A DNA stretch of 64,000 nt from positions 48,686,271-48,750,270 of the forward strand of contig OZ022509.1 of assembly GCA_963989385.1 (NCBI GenBank). Reading direction: 5' to 3'. Source of the stretch: Ctena decussata (lineage: Eukaryota; Mollusca; Bivalvia; Lucinida; Lucinidae). This document shows positions 33,245 to 44,142 of this stretch, piece by piece. The stretch's first letter is position 1. Every line of letters begins with the position of its first letter. The position numbers and the translations under genes were made by a program. The notes under the pieces were generated by a model that saw only the letters and a program-made list of their open reading frames with translations, made no database searches and was not told the origin of the DNA.

Positions 33245-33512
33245 TAGCCCACCTGAGCACGAAGTGCTCAAGGTGAGCTATTGTGATCGATATTTGTCCG
33301 TCGTCCGTCCGTCCAACTGTCCATCCGTCGTCAACAATTTCTTCAACTGACATCTCCTAGACCAGTAAGCCAATTTCAAAATAATTTCACACAAATGTTT
33401 CTGTTATAGCCCTGAACCGAAATTGCTCCAATTGAACCATCATCGAATAGATGATCTATGTTACTTTATCATAACTCAGGTGAGCGATTTAGGTCCATCA
33501 TGGACCTCTTGT
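33245..33512 (+). mobile_element. Short Helentron-like element
   Basis: The 5' hairpin TAGCCCACCTGAGCACGAAG / TGCTCAAGGTGAGCTA is followed by GTCCGTCGTCCGTCCGTCC. The single internal unit is about 120 bp. The inverse arm CTCAGGTGAGCGA is followed by the palindrome GGTCCATCATGGACC and TCTTGT. This is a minimal form without a minisatellite core. Confidence 0.85.
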
Positions 33513-33540
33513 ATTGTATTTTGCGTAGAAATTTCTAAAA

Positions 33541-33597
33541 GCAAACAGTGAAGACCCTGATCAGACGCTGCTTCTAAACTGGGTCTGCACTGTTTGC
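33541..33597. repeat. Small foldback segment
   Basis: GCAAACAGTGAAGACC at the left is matched imperfectly by GGGTCTGCACTGTTTGC at the right. The words also occur in the FB1 flank near 11280 and 14800. Confidence 0.6.
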
Positions 33598-33655
33598 AAA
33601 TGTCTCAAAACGGGCTTCCAGTCTAAAAAAAAGTTAAAGTAACACGTGCACTCAC

Positions 33656-33712
33656 CGTATTTCAAAAAGTCCTCTTCATCACTGGAAACCTCGTATCGTG
33701 ATCTCTTGGCAG
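33656..33712 (-). CDS. Small internal exon, unidentified gene
   Basis: On the minus strand TTTTTGTTACAG precedes, and GTGAGT follows, a 57-base segment that reads AKRSRYEVSSDEEDFLKY without interruption. The acidic SSDEED composition and consensus splice sites on both sides make a real exon likely. No neighbouring exon could be linked: upstream lies a chance-looking frame to 33919 and downstream a foldback repeat. Confidence 0.5.
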
Positions 33713-34349
33713 CTGTAACAAAAAGTCGAAGTTAAGCCCTTTAAGTCTCCTCTCGGTGGTAAAAATGTCCAAGCACAAATCATTATGAAAAGCTATTCCA
33801 CCTACATATTTGGTGATAAAATGTGGTTTACCATGCATATATTGAGTCACACATCTAGCAAAAACTAGAGGGAGCAGGTTTTTGAAAATGACAAAACGCT
33901 CAACAAAATACACTGTCATTTTCTGGTTTTCCGTCTAGTAATAGTGGGATTGTTAATGGGTCGCCCACTCATGTACATAATATTTTTACCATTTTATCAA
34001 GCTTAGGAAATCGAAAGTAGAGTCATATTAGTTGCCAACCAATATGATCCGTATGAATTTTCAAAACCCTCTTTTTTGTTGTAAAACTCGAAGATAGATC
34101 TATTATATTCAACTAAAGTTGGCTAATCACGGTAAGCTGTGGTAAGAAGTTTGCAGCGATACCGCAATATTTCACTACTGATAGCAATGGGGTCCTTAAA
34201 GCACCAAAAAGCATCCGACAAATTTTACGTCTTTAAAACTTGGTTCGTCCAAGCTATATTGTATTGGGAATTCAAAGACTAAATGACAGTGTCAATATGA
34301 GACGCCTCATCTGGATCCAAACGATATTTGCAAATTCAACCATTATTTT
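33713..34349. other. Intergenic or intronic
   Basis: An 85-codon minus frame (to 33919) merges with the small exon but is mostly hydrophobic and lacks conserved features. Nothing else was seen. Confidence 0.35.
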
Positions 34350-35972
34350 TAGCTCACGTAAGCCATAGGCTCATGGTGAGCTATTGTGATCAAAGTAAAA
34401 AGTATGCAAAGACCAGGAACTGAAACAATCAAAATCCAAATCCAGCCCTCAAACCATAGTTGGAAACAACTAAGATTACAAATAATCAAGATACAGAGAA
34501 CATATGGCCAACCGAGTGAGCAGCTTGTTCCCAAAAGGTGGCCACTCAGCAACCCAAACCGAACCAAAAATAATAAGAACATACATAAGGTAAAACATCA
34601 CAGAAACTCTGACACCAAAAACAGGCAACAGAGAACCACAACAGAACTACCGCCTTGGAACGGTCAGTAATGAATTACTGGGGGGGGCTTAAATCGATTT
34701 TACAGGCCCAACCTCACCCTCAGTTTCTGAAGTGGTACAAAACATTTAGTTGGTAGTTCGGTTCGCATGATAACCCTCTAACTCGTCAATGAATCATCAC
34801 GGTAAACACATAAATCAAATTTCAACACCATGAAGAAGCAAAGACGAGGACTCAACAGATACAACGGGCCGTCTGACAGGTGGAGATCCCTGTCCTGCCA
34901 AACCAGTGTCCGTTGTGTCACCCAGTGTCCGTTGTGCGTCGTCAACAATTTGCTTTAAATGATATCTTCTCTAAAACCGCTAGGCCTAGAGCTTTGATAT
35001 TTGGTATGAAGCATTGTCTTGTAAACCTCTACCAAGTTTGTTCAAATGGTGGCCCCAGGGTCCAGAATGGCCCTGGGGCAGGGGGTCTTGGGTTCGAAAC
35101 TAAAATATACTTAAAAATCTTCTTCTCCAGAACTGCTCGGCTCAGATGCTTGAAATTTGGTATGTAGCATTGATTAGTGGTCCTCTACCAAGTTTGTTCA
35201 AATGGTGGCCCCAGGGTCCAAAATGGCCCTGGAGCAGGGGGTCTTGGGTTCGAAACTAAAATACACTTAAAAATCTTCTTTACCTGAACTGCTTGGCTCA
35301 GATGCTTGAAATCTGGTATATAGCATTGCCTAGTGGTCTTCTACCAAGTTTGTTCAAATGGTAGCCCCAGGGTCCAAAATGGCCCCGGGGCAGGGAGTCC
35401 CAGGTTTGAACCACAGAAATACATAGAAAAATATTCAAAAATAATCTTCAGAACCGCAAGGCTCTAATGCTTGACATTTGGTATTTAGCATTGCCCAATA
35501 GTCGGTCACCTGACTCATAAGTCAGAGGTCCTGGGTTCGAATCCCGGTCTGGCCACATACTTTCGTTTCTCCTTCCGCTGATTCAAGAAGGGCAGTTGTC
35601 AGTTACTGGCGAAAGTATGTGCACTTAGTGCTGGTTAACCGCTTAGGAGGTCTAAGCCTGCCCAGGAATAGTGTTGATAGGTTAACTGACCATCCCGACA
35701 TGACCTTAGTTGTTTACCGTGGACGTTAAGCATCAAATCAACCAACTAACCAACCTTTACCAAGTTTGTTCAAATGATGGCCCCAGGATCCAATTGACCC
35801 CGGGGCAGGGAGTCTAAGGTTTGAACCATAGAAATGCAAAGAAAAAATCAAAAATCTTCTTCAGAACCATTTGGAAATGGTTGCAAACTATCAGGTTCAA
35901 ATGACGACCTTAGTTTGACCTTTAACCTTTTTGCTCAGGTGAGCGAATCAGGGCCTCTTGGCACTCTTGTTT
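34350..35972 (+). mobile_element. Helentron-like element with about 170-bp units, carrying a nested SINE
   Basis: The 5' end TAGCTCACGTAAG / CTCATGGTGAGCTATTGTGA resembles 33245. Units of about 170 bp start near 35030, 35185, 35345 and 35757 (ACCAAGTTTGTTCAAATG, then GTGGCCCCAGGGTCC). The 3' end is CTCAGGTGAGCGAATCAG, then GGCCTCTTGGCACTCTTGTT. A tRNA-derived SINE interrupts the array at 35503-35755. The 34385-34870 section is unrelated filler. Confidence 0.75.
35503..35755 (+). mobile_element. SINE-2, tRNA-Met-like head, 5' truncated
   Basis: The head keeps an anticodon arm CTGACTCATAAGTCAG (CAT in the loop) and a B box GGTTCGAATCC (35534-35544), but the A-box half is missing. The body contains GGTTAACCGCTTAGGAGGTC and GCCCAGGAATAGTGTTG. 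The tail ends ATCAACCAACTAACCAACC. The body matches the minus-strand copy at 39631-39858. Confidence 0.85.
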
Positions 35973-36490
35973 TTGGGGGGTTTTTTTTACAGGACATAGA
36001 TGCAATGATTATATATATAGAAGTAAGTTTTTTTCACGGCCTGCTGTTGCACATCGATGTAATGTTTGGCGTACTTAAATAATCTTGGTGATTGATCACT
36101 CACAAGCCTCTAATTGAAGATTAATTACGGTTGTCTGTGTAACACATCATCATACAGGTGTCTAAATAATTGTTTGTTGAGTTGGTCGTTGTTTTTATTT
36201 TACTTATTTTCTGCTCACGAGCTCTACTTGTGGTGGTATTATTTACCATACGACAAAGTCTGTCTTTATAAAGAATTAAATTTGGATGTCGGGAAAATGA
36301 GGATCACAACTATTGCTCTCTGCAGACTTTGCTCTGGACAAAGCCACAAATAATGCCCCTCGTTTCATACCTTCAAATTGGCAAGGTCCTGAGTTGATCG
36401 CAATTGGAGTGTAACTGTAGGATTTCTACCATCACGGTAGATTAATCAATAACTGTCCTCCTTGAATCGCTAAACAAGCCATAGGAACAG

Positions 36491-36606
36491 TAGTTTGGAT
36501 ATTTTTTGTTTCTCTTCCCTATCATCTCATTTGTTTCTCCCTCTCTCAGACGGCTCGATTTAGACTGAGATGCTGTCTCGAAGAGCTGTAAAACCCAAAC
36601 AACAAA
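36491..36606 (+). mobile_element. SINE-1 copy f, 5' truncated
   Basis: Starts inside the family at TAGTTTGGATATTTTTTGTT and ends GCTGTAAAACCCAAACAACA. It is inserted in the Pif1 relic. Confidence 0.75.
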
Positions 36607-36654
36607 CCAGCCATTTCCAGCAGTTTTGCTTAATTATTACTCCATTCATTTGAA

Positions 36655-37010
36655 TGACTTGGGTGGTGGTCGTGTGATGGTGCTGGTTATAACTTCCGGT
36701 GCCGATGCGTCCAAAAGTAGGACAAGGGCCTACTGTGCTTGCAGTGGGTGCGGGCGGGTGTTTTTTTTTTTTTTTGGATATTTTCCCATCTATCATTTCT
36801 TGTCCCGCCTGCGAAGCAGAGGCGAGACTTATATATTGCTTTTCCGGTGTCGTCCACGGCGGCGTAAACTTTGTCGATTTTTCACGTTTAGGTCATAAGC
36901 GCTGACAGGCGAGACACCGCATTCCGCGGAATTCTTGTCTTTTCTCTCTCCCTCTCTCTGGGAGACGGCCCTGAAATACTGTCTCGAAGGACCGTTAAAT
37001 CCAAACAACC
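36655..37010 (+). mobile_element. SINE-1 copy g, interrupted by a short Helentron-like element
   Basis: SINE-1 occupies 36655-36800 and 36939-37010. CATTTGAA at 36647-36654 and 37011-37018 is the target-site duplication within Pif1 coding sequence; the helicase-like frame continues on the far side. Confidence 0.85.
36801..36938 (+). mobile_element. Short Helentron-like element, same family as 18240-19093
   Basis: Starts GTCCCGCCTGCGAAGCAGAG and ends with CAGGCGAGAC, TTCCGCGGAA and TTCTTGT. It lacks the 156-bp repeats. As at 18240 it interrupts a pyrimidine tract of SINE-1, but at a slightly different position. Confidence 0.85.
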
Positions 37011-37142
37011 CATTTGAAGTCATTCTGCTTAAAAGATCAGCTCCAAGTGGTTTCCTTAAATTATCCCACTGAATCTGCTGTAACCACAAAGCTTGTTTCT
37101 TATTTGTTTTATACTGTCGCATGCCTAAAAGCTCCTCCTGCA

Positions 37143-37600
37143 CACGGGGAGGAGGGGGTCACTTTGTCTTTATAGGGGTATAGATGTGCCGCTGGAACTC
37201 TGATAACCCACCCTATTCATGTATAACACAACTGCCAAAATATATACCTATTCATGTAATTTGTATCAAATTTGGACCGTATTCATGTATACTGCAGAAA
37301 AAATGCTTAGATAGCTCATGAATTTGCCATTAAGCCTTGAAGAGAATTCAAGAAATTAGTATGCTGAGAACATTTGTTGTCTTTGTAATTGATATTTGTT
37401 TCTTTTTGATAACAGAAATAAGATAAGCTAGCTTTTATATACAGAGTTTGGAGAAATAAGACCTATCTATTCGTGTATATTAGTCTGTAAAATCATACCT
37501 ATTGATGTTTCTGGCAGATCAAAAAAGTAGGGCTATTCCAGCGGCACATATATACCCTGCTTTATAATGGAAGTGACCCCCCCCCCCCCCCCCCCCCGTG
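37143..37600. mobile_element. hAT-like MITE, 458 bp, 8-bp TSD
   Basis: Terminal inverted arms of about 45 bp: the left has GGGTCACTTTGTCTTTATAG and GTGCCGCTGGAA, the right TTCCAGCGGCAC and TATAATGGAAGTGACCCC. The right arm has expanded to a run of about 20 C. CTCCTGCA at 37135-37142 and 37601-37608 is an 8-bp duplication, the length made by hAT transposases. Joining the flanks gives continuous Pif1 sequence, so the insertion is precise and later than the gene copy. Confidence 0.85.
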
Positions 37601-38358
37601 CTCCTGCAACATTGCCTGAGATTCATTTCGTGAAACCATTGTTTTTACAGTGACAGCAGTATTGAATTCTTGCCAAACAAGACAAACATGCATTGTAGAT
37701 GCGCTCCTTGAATCACATTTATATACAGACAAGTCACAAACTGGAGGAAGCTACACCCCGTCGCCAAGAAATACGACCACAGGTAATCTTCCTCAAGATA
37801 CGGAGTTTTTTAAAACCTATTTTCATTGCAAATCGTAAACGATACTCCATCCATCCAGGGTTTGAAGATCCTATCAATCACCTTGCATCAACCAGCAAAA
37901 CTATAATATCATCACAATTTTTCTGCAAATTATCTCATACAAGACTGTCAGGAAAACAATTTCCTTTTTGCTGCAAAAACACCAGTTTGGATTTTCAATA
38001 CGCTATGAAACGTCGCTCCAGAGATAAGATTGGCACTATTACCAGCTTGACGAGAACCTGCCAGATTTGTTCCTGTTGAAAAGCGTAAGAATCGAATGAA
38101 CAAGATATTTGATAAGAAACGATTTTACCGTTCCAGCAGTACATGTAATAATCATGCGCAAAAGAGACAAGTTATCAGGATCGTCTACGTAATCAAAAAA
38201 GTGTATATCACAAGATTATATGCAAACTTCTGATCTTTATTCAACACTGAGATCGTCGCATCCGGAAGCTTCAGTGGCAAATCTGTTTCTTCCAAAGAAG
38301 ATGACATTTCTACTAACAACCTTTAACCAAGTCAATCAGGATACTGTAAGGTGGTTAA

Positions 38359-38896
38359 AGGTAGGTTCCTGTACTTTGGAATGCATCATAATTTTGATGA
38401 TCTTTCATCCAAGTTGTTGGAAAGCACTTATAAAAGGGAATGAATAAGTTTCACTAACAAGTGTATATAAAAAAATATTAGAAAAGTTGTTTTGCAAGGG
38501 ATTTCCTAACTCTGCTTCGCACACCAGTTAGCGCTATTTTTAGTTTGCGCCAAAAATAGATAACGCAGCTGAGGTCATGCTGCATTGCATTTTGGGATAG
38601 TTTTAACCCATCCACCATGCCTGGACCTCTAGGAGAGCTCACGACAAAGGAAAAATGACCTTTGGAGAATGGCATCAGAAATTGCGCACTTATAGACATA
38701 ATTAACATAGTTATTTTTAGAACTGGAATTCCAAAGAAAGAAAATAAACCAAAAGGGAAAACGACTATTTTCTTCAACATCTGACGAGTTTCTCAGTAGC
38801 AACAAATTCAGAAAAATAAGAGAATTCAATATTGCTCAGAAAAAGACGAAATTATTTTGTGGACATAATTGTTATCGCCAGTACAGGAACCTACCT
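38359..38896. mobile_element. piggyBac-like MITE, TTAA target
   Basis: The 538-bp element has inverted ends AGGTAGGTTCCTGTACT and is flanked by TTAA at 38355-38358 and 38897-38900. No transposase frame is present. It lies in the 5' part of the Pif1 relic. Confidence 0.8.
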
Positions 38897-38900
38897 TTAA

Positions 38901-39630
38901 AGACCAATCATTATCAGGACCACCATCATCATATTTGAATTAATCAGAAACATCAGCATGGAGCAATCAACTCCATTCAGTCTTGTTGTTTAACAGCACT
39001 TTTATCAGAGTCTGAATCTAAAGTTTCATCTTTAAAATCTTGATGAGTTTTACTGGTCAGAGAAAATTCCTGATAGTGAATGTTTATGTCAAAATAGAAA
39101 GTCACTGTCTATTCACCTTAGCTTGCTGAACATGAAGTTCTCAACATAAGAAATGCTCCATCGATATATTGGCCTTTGATCATTTGCACATTACTTCCTG
39201 TCGAACTTGAGTAAGTAAAACAAGTTTTGACCTCACTGCTTAGCTATCGGTGTCACAGGTAATCTCAGATTGACATTGACACAGCATATGACTGTGATAA
39301 GTGACCACCAAGACAAGCTAAGATAATGATTAGATCAAGCATCAATGAACAGGGTGTGGTCTAGCAATTTTTGTCACTGATTGTGCAGTGTCACGTGAAA
39401 AGTGTCTAACGTAATGTGCAAAAAGCCCCTGTACTTCCCCGTTCTCTAGGTTCTACACTGCTGCACTTCAGTATAGGAACAATAAATCAAGAGGAATAAG
39501 GAAGATAGATGACTCATCAGTTCAACGGATGTGCAGTCTGATTATTTGCTGTTTGCATTAGGCCTACGCTTTCCAGCGCCTTGAAAAGCAAAGAATTGTT
39601 GTATTGTTGCTTTATGTACACTGTAAACTG
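38901..39630 (-). pseudogene. Probable decayed 5' extension of the Pif1 copy 2 gene
   Basis: Minus-strand pieces such as DDGGPDNDWSLTTLQYPD adjoin the helicase relic once the TTAA element is ignored. Further upstream, QVRQEVMCK and ELHVQQAK stand in one frame with a stop between them. The evidence is weak beyond about 39000. Confidence 0.3.
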
Positions 39631-39858
39631 CTAAGGTCATGTTGGGACGGTCAGTTAACACAACCACACTATTCCTGGGCAGGCTAAGACCTCCTAAGCG
39701 GTTAACCAGTACTAAGTGTCCATACTTCCGCCAGTAACTGACAACTGGCCTTCTTGATTCAACGGAAGCCTAAATGAAATAAGTAGCCGGACGGGGTATC
39801 GAACTTCGGGCCTGTGGCTCTTTATTAAGACACGCTACCTGGTTGCGCTATGCGGCCC
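39631..39858 (-). mobile_element. SINE-2, nearly complete tRNA-headed copy
   Basis: On the minus strand the head starts GGGCCGCATAGCGCAACCAG (A box TAGCGCAACCAGG) with B box AGTTCGATACC. It continues into the same body as 35503-35755 (GGTTAACCGCTTAGGAGGTC). The A and B boxes form an internal RNA polymerase III promoter. The 3' end lies at about 39631. Confidence 0.85.
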
Positions 39859-39956
39859 AACAAAGAAAAACTAAAAATTATAACAATTATCATTCTCAGT
39901 TTGTGTTGTATTGTAGGCTGAGCGATTTCTCTATTGTTTTGCATTTGTCAACAAAC

Positions 39957-41443
39957 CACACCATATATAAATATCTACTGGTATATATTGCTAATGTCAC
40001 TGGGGTTTACCCAAACACAACAGAGAACAAAATGGTGGCATGAGTAAATAAAAGCATGTGCTCTCCATACACTGGGTTAGAGGACAGTTTGCAAAAAGTA
40101 AAAGATCATTTAGCATGTAAGTGATAGTTAATTACTGTTCTTTACACCTGCTTAACTGTCAGCCATTGTCTCGCGTTTGTTTAGAATTTTATGAGAAGTG
40201 AACTGTGTCGATGGTTTAGACATCAGCGGCGGATGATAGCCCTGTGGAATTTGCAGAAGATTAGATCCATGTTCTTATTGGTGAGGCTACACAAAAAATC
40301 TCTAAGACAGTCCAAAAACATCCGGTCTTATAAATGAATCACCTTATAGCTGGAGAATTACAGTTAAGAAATTAGCAGTTTACAATGATAACTTTCTTCC
40401 TTATAGACTTAAGGACAAAAGTTCAGCACGGCTGTTAAAGAACATCTCTGCCTTTAGTATATTTTGCTTAGTTTAGTTTAAACATATTCTATTGCTCAAA
40501 TAGTAGCAATGGGGTCGGGCTACAAGTTCTCACAACATTAGTTACAGCCCTCCCCCTTTAATATTCAATACAACAGCAACATGGCGAACAACTAACAATT
40601 CAGTTACCGTTATAATTCCAAACATTGAGACAATTTATACTTTCAGCATATTCGGTTTGATGTACATTATGCGGAGAACAGTGAGGACTCAGATCAGACC
40701 GCTCCATTGGCAGCTTCTGATCCAAGCCCACAACATCCCGCACAGAAAGCACCTCGTCTCAATATTTAGGACCATGCCGGCAACTGCACATAAACAAAAT
40801 AAAAAATAAATAAATAACAGAGAAAGAAAGAGAAAAGGGAGTAAGAAAGAAATCAAGAAGACTAATAACTCGTAAACCACAGTGTCAGCAACTAGCCCCA
40901 GTAAACCAAAGAATGTATGGGAAGAACAGCAGATTTAATTAAGTCTGCCACTGTCTTTTATATACTGCTGAACAGCCTGAAAAAGAAGAAAATCTTCATC
41001 ATTAGATAAACCTGTCTTAGAACTGGCATATATTAATTAATGATTGACAAAATTTGGAACTGGTAAATTATTTGTAAGTATTTGGATGTCACACCACCTG
41101 ACCACGTGCAACTCGTGCACTTCGATTTTTTTCCTTTTTTGCCTTTTAAACAGCTTTCGGAGCAAAAATGATATAAAATTCACACTTACAGTCCTCAAAT
41201 ATAATTAATGTCCCATTATAGCAATCCACAAACCACTTTTATGCATATACTTTCAATGAAGTTTCAAATTACACAGTCACTGGTAAAAGTTCGTGTTCAA
41301 CATGTTTACCGCTTACATCAAATCAAAGTGTATGGAGAGCACATGCTTTTATTTACTCATGCCACCATTTTGTTCTTTGTTGTGTTTGGGTAAACCCCAG
41401 TGACATTAGCAATATATACCAGTAGATATTTATATATGGTGTG
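39957..41443. mobile_element. Element or inversion bounded by 116-bp inverted repeats
   Basis: 39957-40072 and 41328-41443 are inverted copies with only one mismatch noticed. Outer ends are CACACCATATATAAATATCT; inner ends are GCTCTCCATACAC. The 1.25-kb interior has no recognisable transposase. No target-site duplication is obvious. Confidence 0.85.
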
Positions 41444-41693
41444 GAATATAATAATTCATCAGGAGTATCCATGTAGGATAGGGAAAATGACCCGAGGGGA
41501 TGGAATTTCAGCCAAGTACTAGGCTTGCGACTGACGTTTAATAACTGGTTTGGTGACATCATTAAAATGTAGTGACGTCACAAACCTATTATCTGCTACT
41601 TAATGTCGTCAAAGATGCAAGTGTGCAAGTGTGTCCATTTTGTTCATTTAAAATTGAAACGTTTGTCAGAAATTAAAAACGTCTTGTTGCTAA

Positions 41694-42257
41694 TATACTA
41701 GAACCAACTTCTAACCGACCACTAAATTATATATCTTTTTCTGCAAAACAGAAAGGACTGTCGAACACATGTTTCTGGTGTTTTGGTAAAATAAATCAGG
41801 TAACACTTAAATAAAAACCATACCAGTTTACCATTAAATCAGCGAAAGACACGGGTACCCCTGTTTCCGAAATTCGCAATATTTCAGCAGTTTGTCATGA
41901 TTCGGACAGAACCACATTTCGGAATCTAATCAGCAAGTGTTTATCACTGATCCAAACATTTAGAAAATGACTAATTGAACTTGAGAATGCATCCTTCTAA
42001 AACAGAATTTAAAATTTCAGTCAAAATTTCAAAACCTTCCTCACCACAGTCCTTATCCTTGCGAAGTTTGAAAATGGGGGTACATGTGAATCCTCTGCTG
42101 CCAGGAAAAAGGTAATGATGATATTGATCTCAAACTTTTAAAACTTTACATAACTAATTGGGTGCACTGAATATAAGAATATTATGTCCAGATACCCTCT
42201 ACTATTCGCACTGTTTAAGACAAAGCAAGTGGTCGGTTAGAAGTTGTGCTTAGTATA
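41694..42257. mobile_element. MITE with about 30-bp terminal inverted repeats
   Basis: The left end TATACTAGAACCAACTTCTA, then ACCGACCACT, is matched inverted by AGTGGTCGGT and TAGAAGTTGTGCTTAGTATA. It abuts, and shares a TATA step with, the next element. Confidence 0.75.
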
Positions 42258-43091
42258 CTCAGCGTCAATGAAAGCGCACCAGTTTCAAAATGTAAAAGTT
42301 TTGCTTAAATTCAATGATCATACTATATCAACAGGGTATAGTTATCATATCGGACCATCTTATTACGCCCATGATGTCATTCTGCCTGAAGATAGGCTGT
42401 GAGTGTGTGACGTAACATAAGCTCTGAAAGCAAGAAAAACGGAATTCTACCGTAATTTCACATGGCAGAAATTCCTCAATGACTGATATTGCTAGCGTAT
42501 AGATACCCTATCAAATCGCCATTGAAAAGAAATCCAGACCACCGAATGCAACATAGTTACTTGGATTCGAACGCCGCTTTATTGTCACGTTTATAAAACA
42601 AGGACAGACAAAAGTAACTAATGGTAAATCCAATACTTTTTTGCACCAAAAATGCTGAGATAAGTAGTAGAAACAGAATTTCAGAAGTTCTGTGAGGCAA
42701 ACGTCAACCGTTATCTAGCCAGAGCATGACGTTACATGGATTACGTCACCCTGATTTGCCGAACCGCGTCACAATTCAATGGAGGAAAAGTGAGTTTTAT
42801 GTCAAGAGACCTTCCAATAAACGATTCATTTGCAATCAAGTGTCTGGCAGAGCACGAAATATGGATTTTTACGCTTTAAATGTGTCATTTGATATCGACA
42901 GTTTTCAAATACGTAAGTATTGACGTCACACTCGAAAGCACCCACTGATGAACGAAATTTGATATGTAAACATTGTATCTCAATACCAGAAAATAACGAT
43001 TAATCAAATTGTCTATTACATAAAACCAAACATTAAACGAACATAATGTGCCATAAGTTCCAAACTGGTGCGTTTTCATTGACGCTGAGTA
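42256..43091. mobile_element. MITE with TA target site, ends TACTCAGCGTCAATGAAA
   Basis: The left end TACTCAGCGTCAATGAAAGC, then GCACCAGTTT, recurs inverted at 43060-43091. TA flanks both ends (42254-42255 and 43092-43093). No coding capacity. It lies directly at the end of the 41694 element. Confidence 0.8.
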
Positions 43092-43915
43092 TATGTAAGA
43101 AAGATGTTGCTAATGAAATATATGTAATCAAAAGAAACATAATCAGCATTATAGTATTCCACCATTTAAGTAACTTCCATTTTTCACTGCTATTTCAATT
43201 CAAGCATCAAAGTAGGCATATCTGTGTTGTTCTATTTTCCCATTTATAATGTTCTGTTCCATGCAACCAGATATGACAGAAAAATACCCCTGTAGAATGA
43301 CAACATTAAAAGCGGGCTCTTAGTATATGTCAGTATACGTTTTGGCACACATTGGGGCAAAATATGGTATTTAAAATATCTACTTGGACAAAATGCAAGT
43401 TCTTGATAATCACTATGCAGGAAAACTGTTAGTGCTGACTGAAAAGAAGAGAGGACAGTAATGAGACTAATAATACACCTCTAACAAGGTAGGTGTATAT
43501 GTCAAGAGGTAACCAGGCCACATTATCATGGAAATCAGAGAACAGACTGATTTCTGGCAAAAACAAGCTTTGTTATGACAAAAATAAAAATGATTCATTT
43601 TGACAACATCTATGCCTCTTGTAATGAACTTCTTTTCTTCCATCACAAAATAAGGAAGCCAGTCTGAACTTGCATTCTGGCAAATAAATCTCAGTGAGGA
43701 TGTGAGTCCATTTTCTCCTTTAAGATTTGGAATACAGAGAAATATTTGTTTACTTTTTCCGGTTTGATTTCTTCAGTGGTCAGCATTTGATAAGAAAGTA
43801 GCATCTGCAAACCTATTGAAGATGAAAAGACATGTGTTTCCATGGTAATTTTATTGATCAGCTTGAATAGAAAGGTAAAGCAAATTTGTAGAAATGCATG
43901 TGGTCAAGTAACCCT

Positions 43916-44142
43916 CAGGGGCCGTATTCATAAAGCCACTTAAGTCGTTGCTATGCTGTTGCTAAGGCTAAATTTCTATAAAGGAGATTCCCTACAACTA
44001 TGAACTTTGGTCTGGAGGAACAGTCTTACAAAGACTGTTCCTCCAGAGCAAATTTCATAGTTGTAGGGAATCTCCTTCAAAGAAATTTGGCCTTAGCAAC
44101 AGCATAGCAACCACTTAAGTCGTTTTATGAATACGGCCCCTG
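43916..44142. mobile_element. Foldback MITE, 227 bp, almost fully palindromic
   Basis: Arms of about 110 bp meet at AGTCTTACAAAGACT. Ends are CAGGGGCCGTATTCATAAA and its inverse. Arms differ at only a few positions, so a single strand could fold into one long hairpin. Confidence 0.95.

Larger units (their letters stand above)
36276..38350 (-). pseudogene. Pif1-like helicase relic, copy 2, broken by nested elements
   Basis: Minus-strand fragments run in order. LNKDQKFAYNLVIYTFL leads to a P-loop region ITCTAGTVKSFLI (about 38121-38145; a canonical G is V). Then come NLISGATFHSVLKIQTG (37990-38050), LQKNCDDIIVLLVDAR, and GRLPVVVFLGDGV-stop-LPPVCD (37742-37790, the GDxxQLPPV motif). VWQEFNTAVTVKTM and LQELLGMRQYKTNKKQALW with LSRMTSN follow. 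EWSNN-stop-AKLLEMA lies at 36610-36654, and GALFVALSRAKSA (motif VI, 36328-36345) leads to a stop at 36276. The block between AKLLEMA and motif VI is mostly lost. Stops, indels and four insertions make it a pseudogene. Similar decayed sequence extends to about 39200 (GGPDNDWSLTTLQY). Confidence 0.8.

Noticed and set aside
34386..34670. 94-codon plus frame rich in polar residues
   Set aside because: It lies in filler of a Helentron-like element; composition follows A-rich DNA.
36829..37143. 104-codon minus frame taken as one gene
   Set aside because: It is a chimera: the first half is Pif1 relic, the second half SINE-1 and the nested Helentron-like element.
37699..38079. 126-codon plus frame
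   Set aside because: It is the antisense shadow of the Pif1 relic on the minus strand, whose motifs are recognisable.
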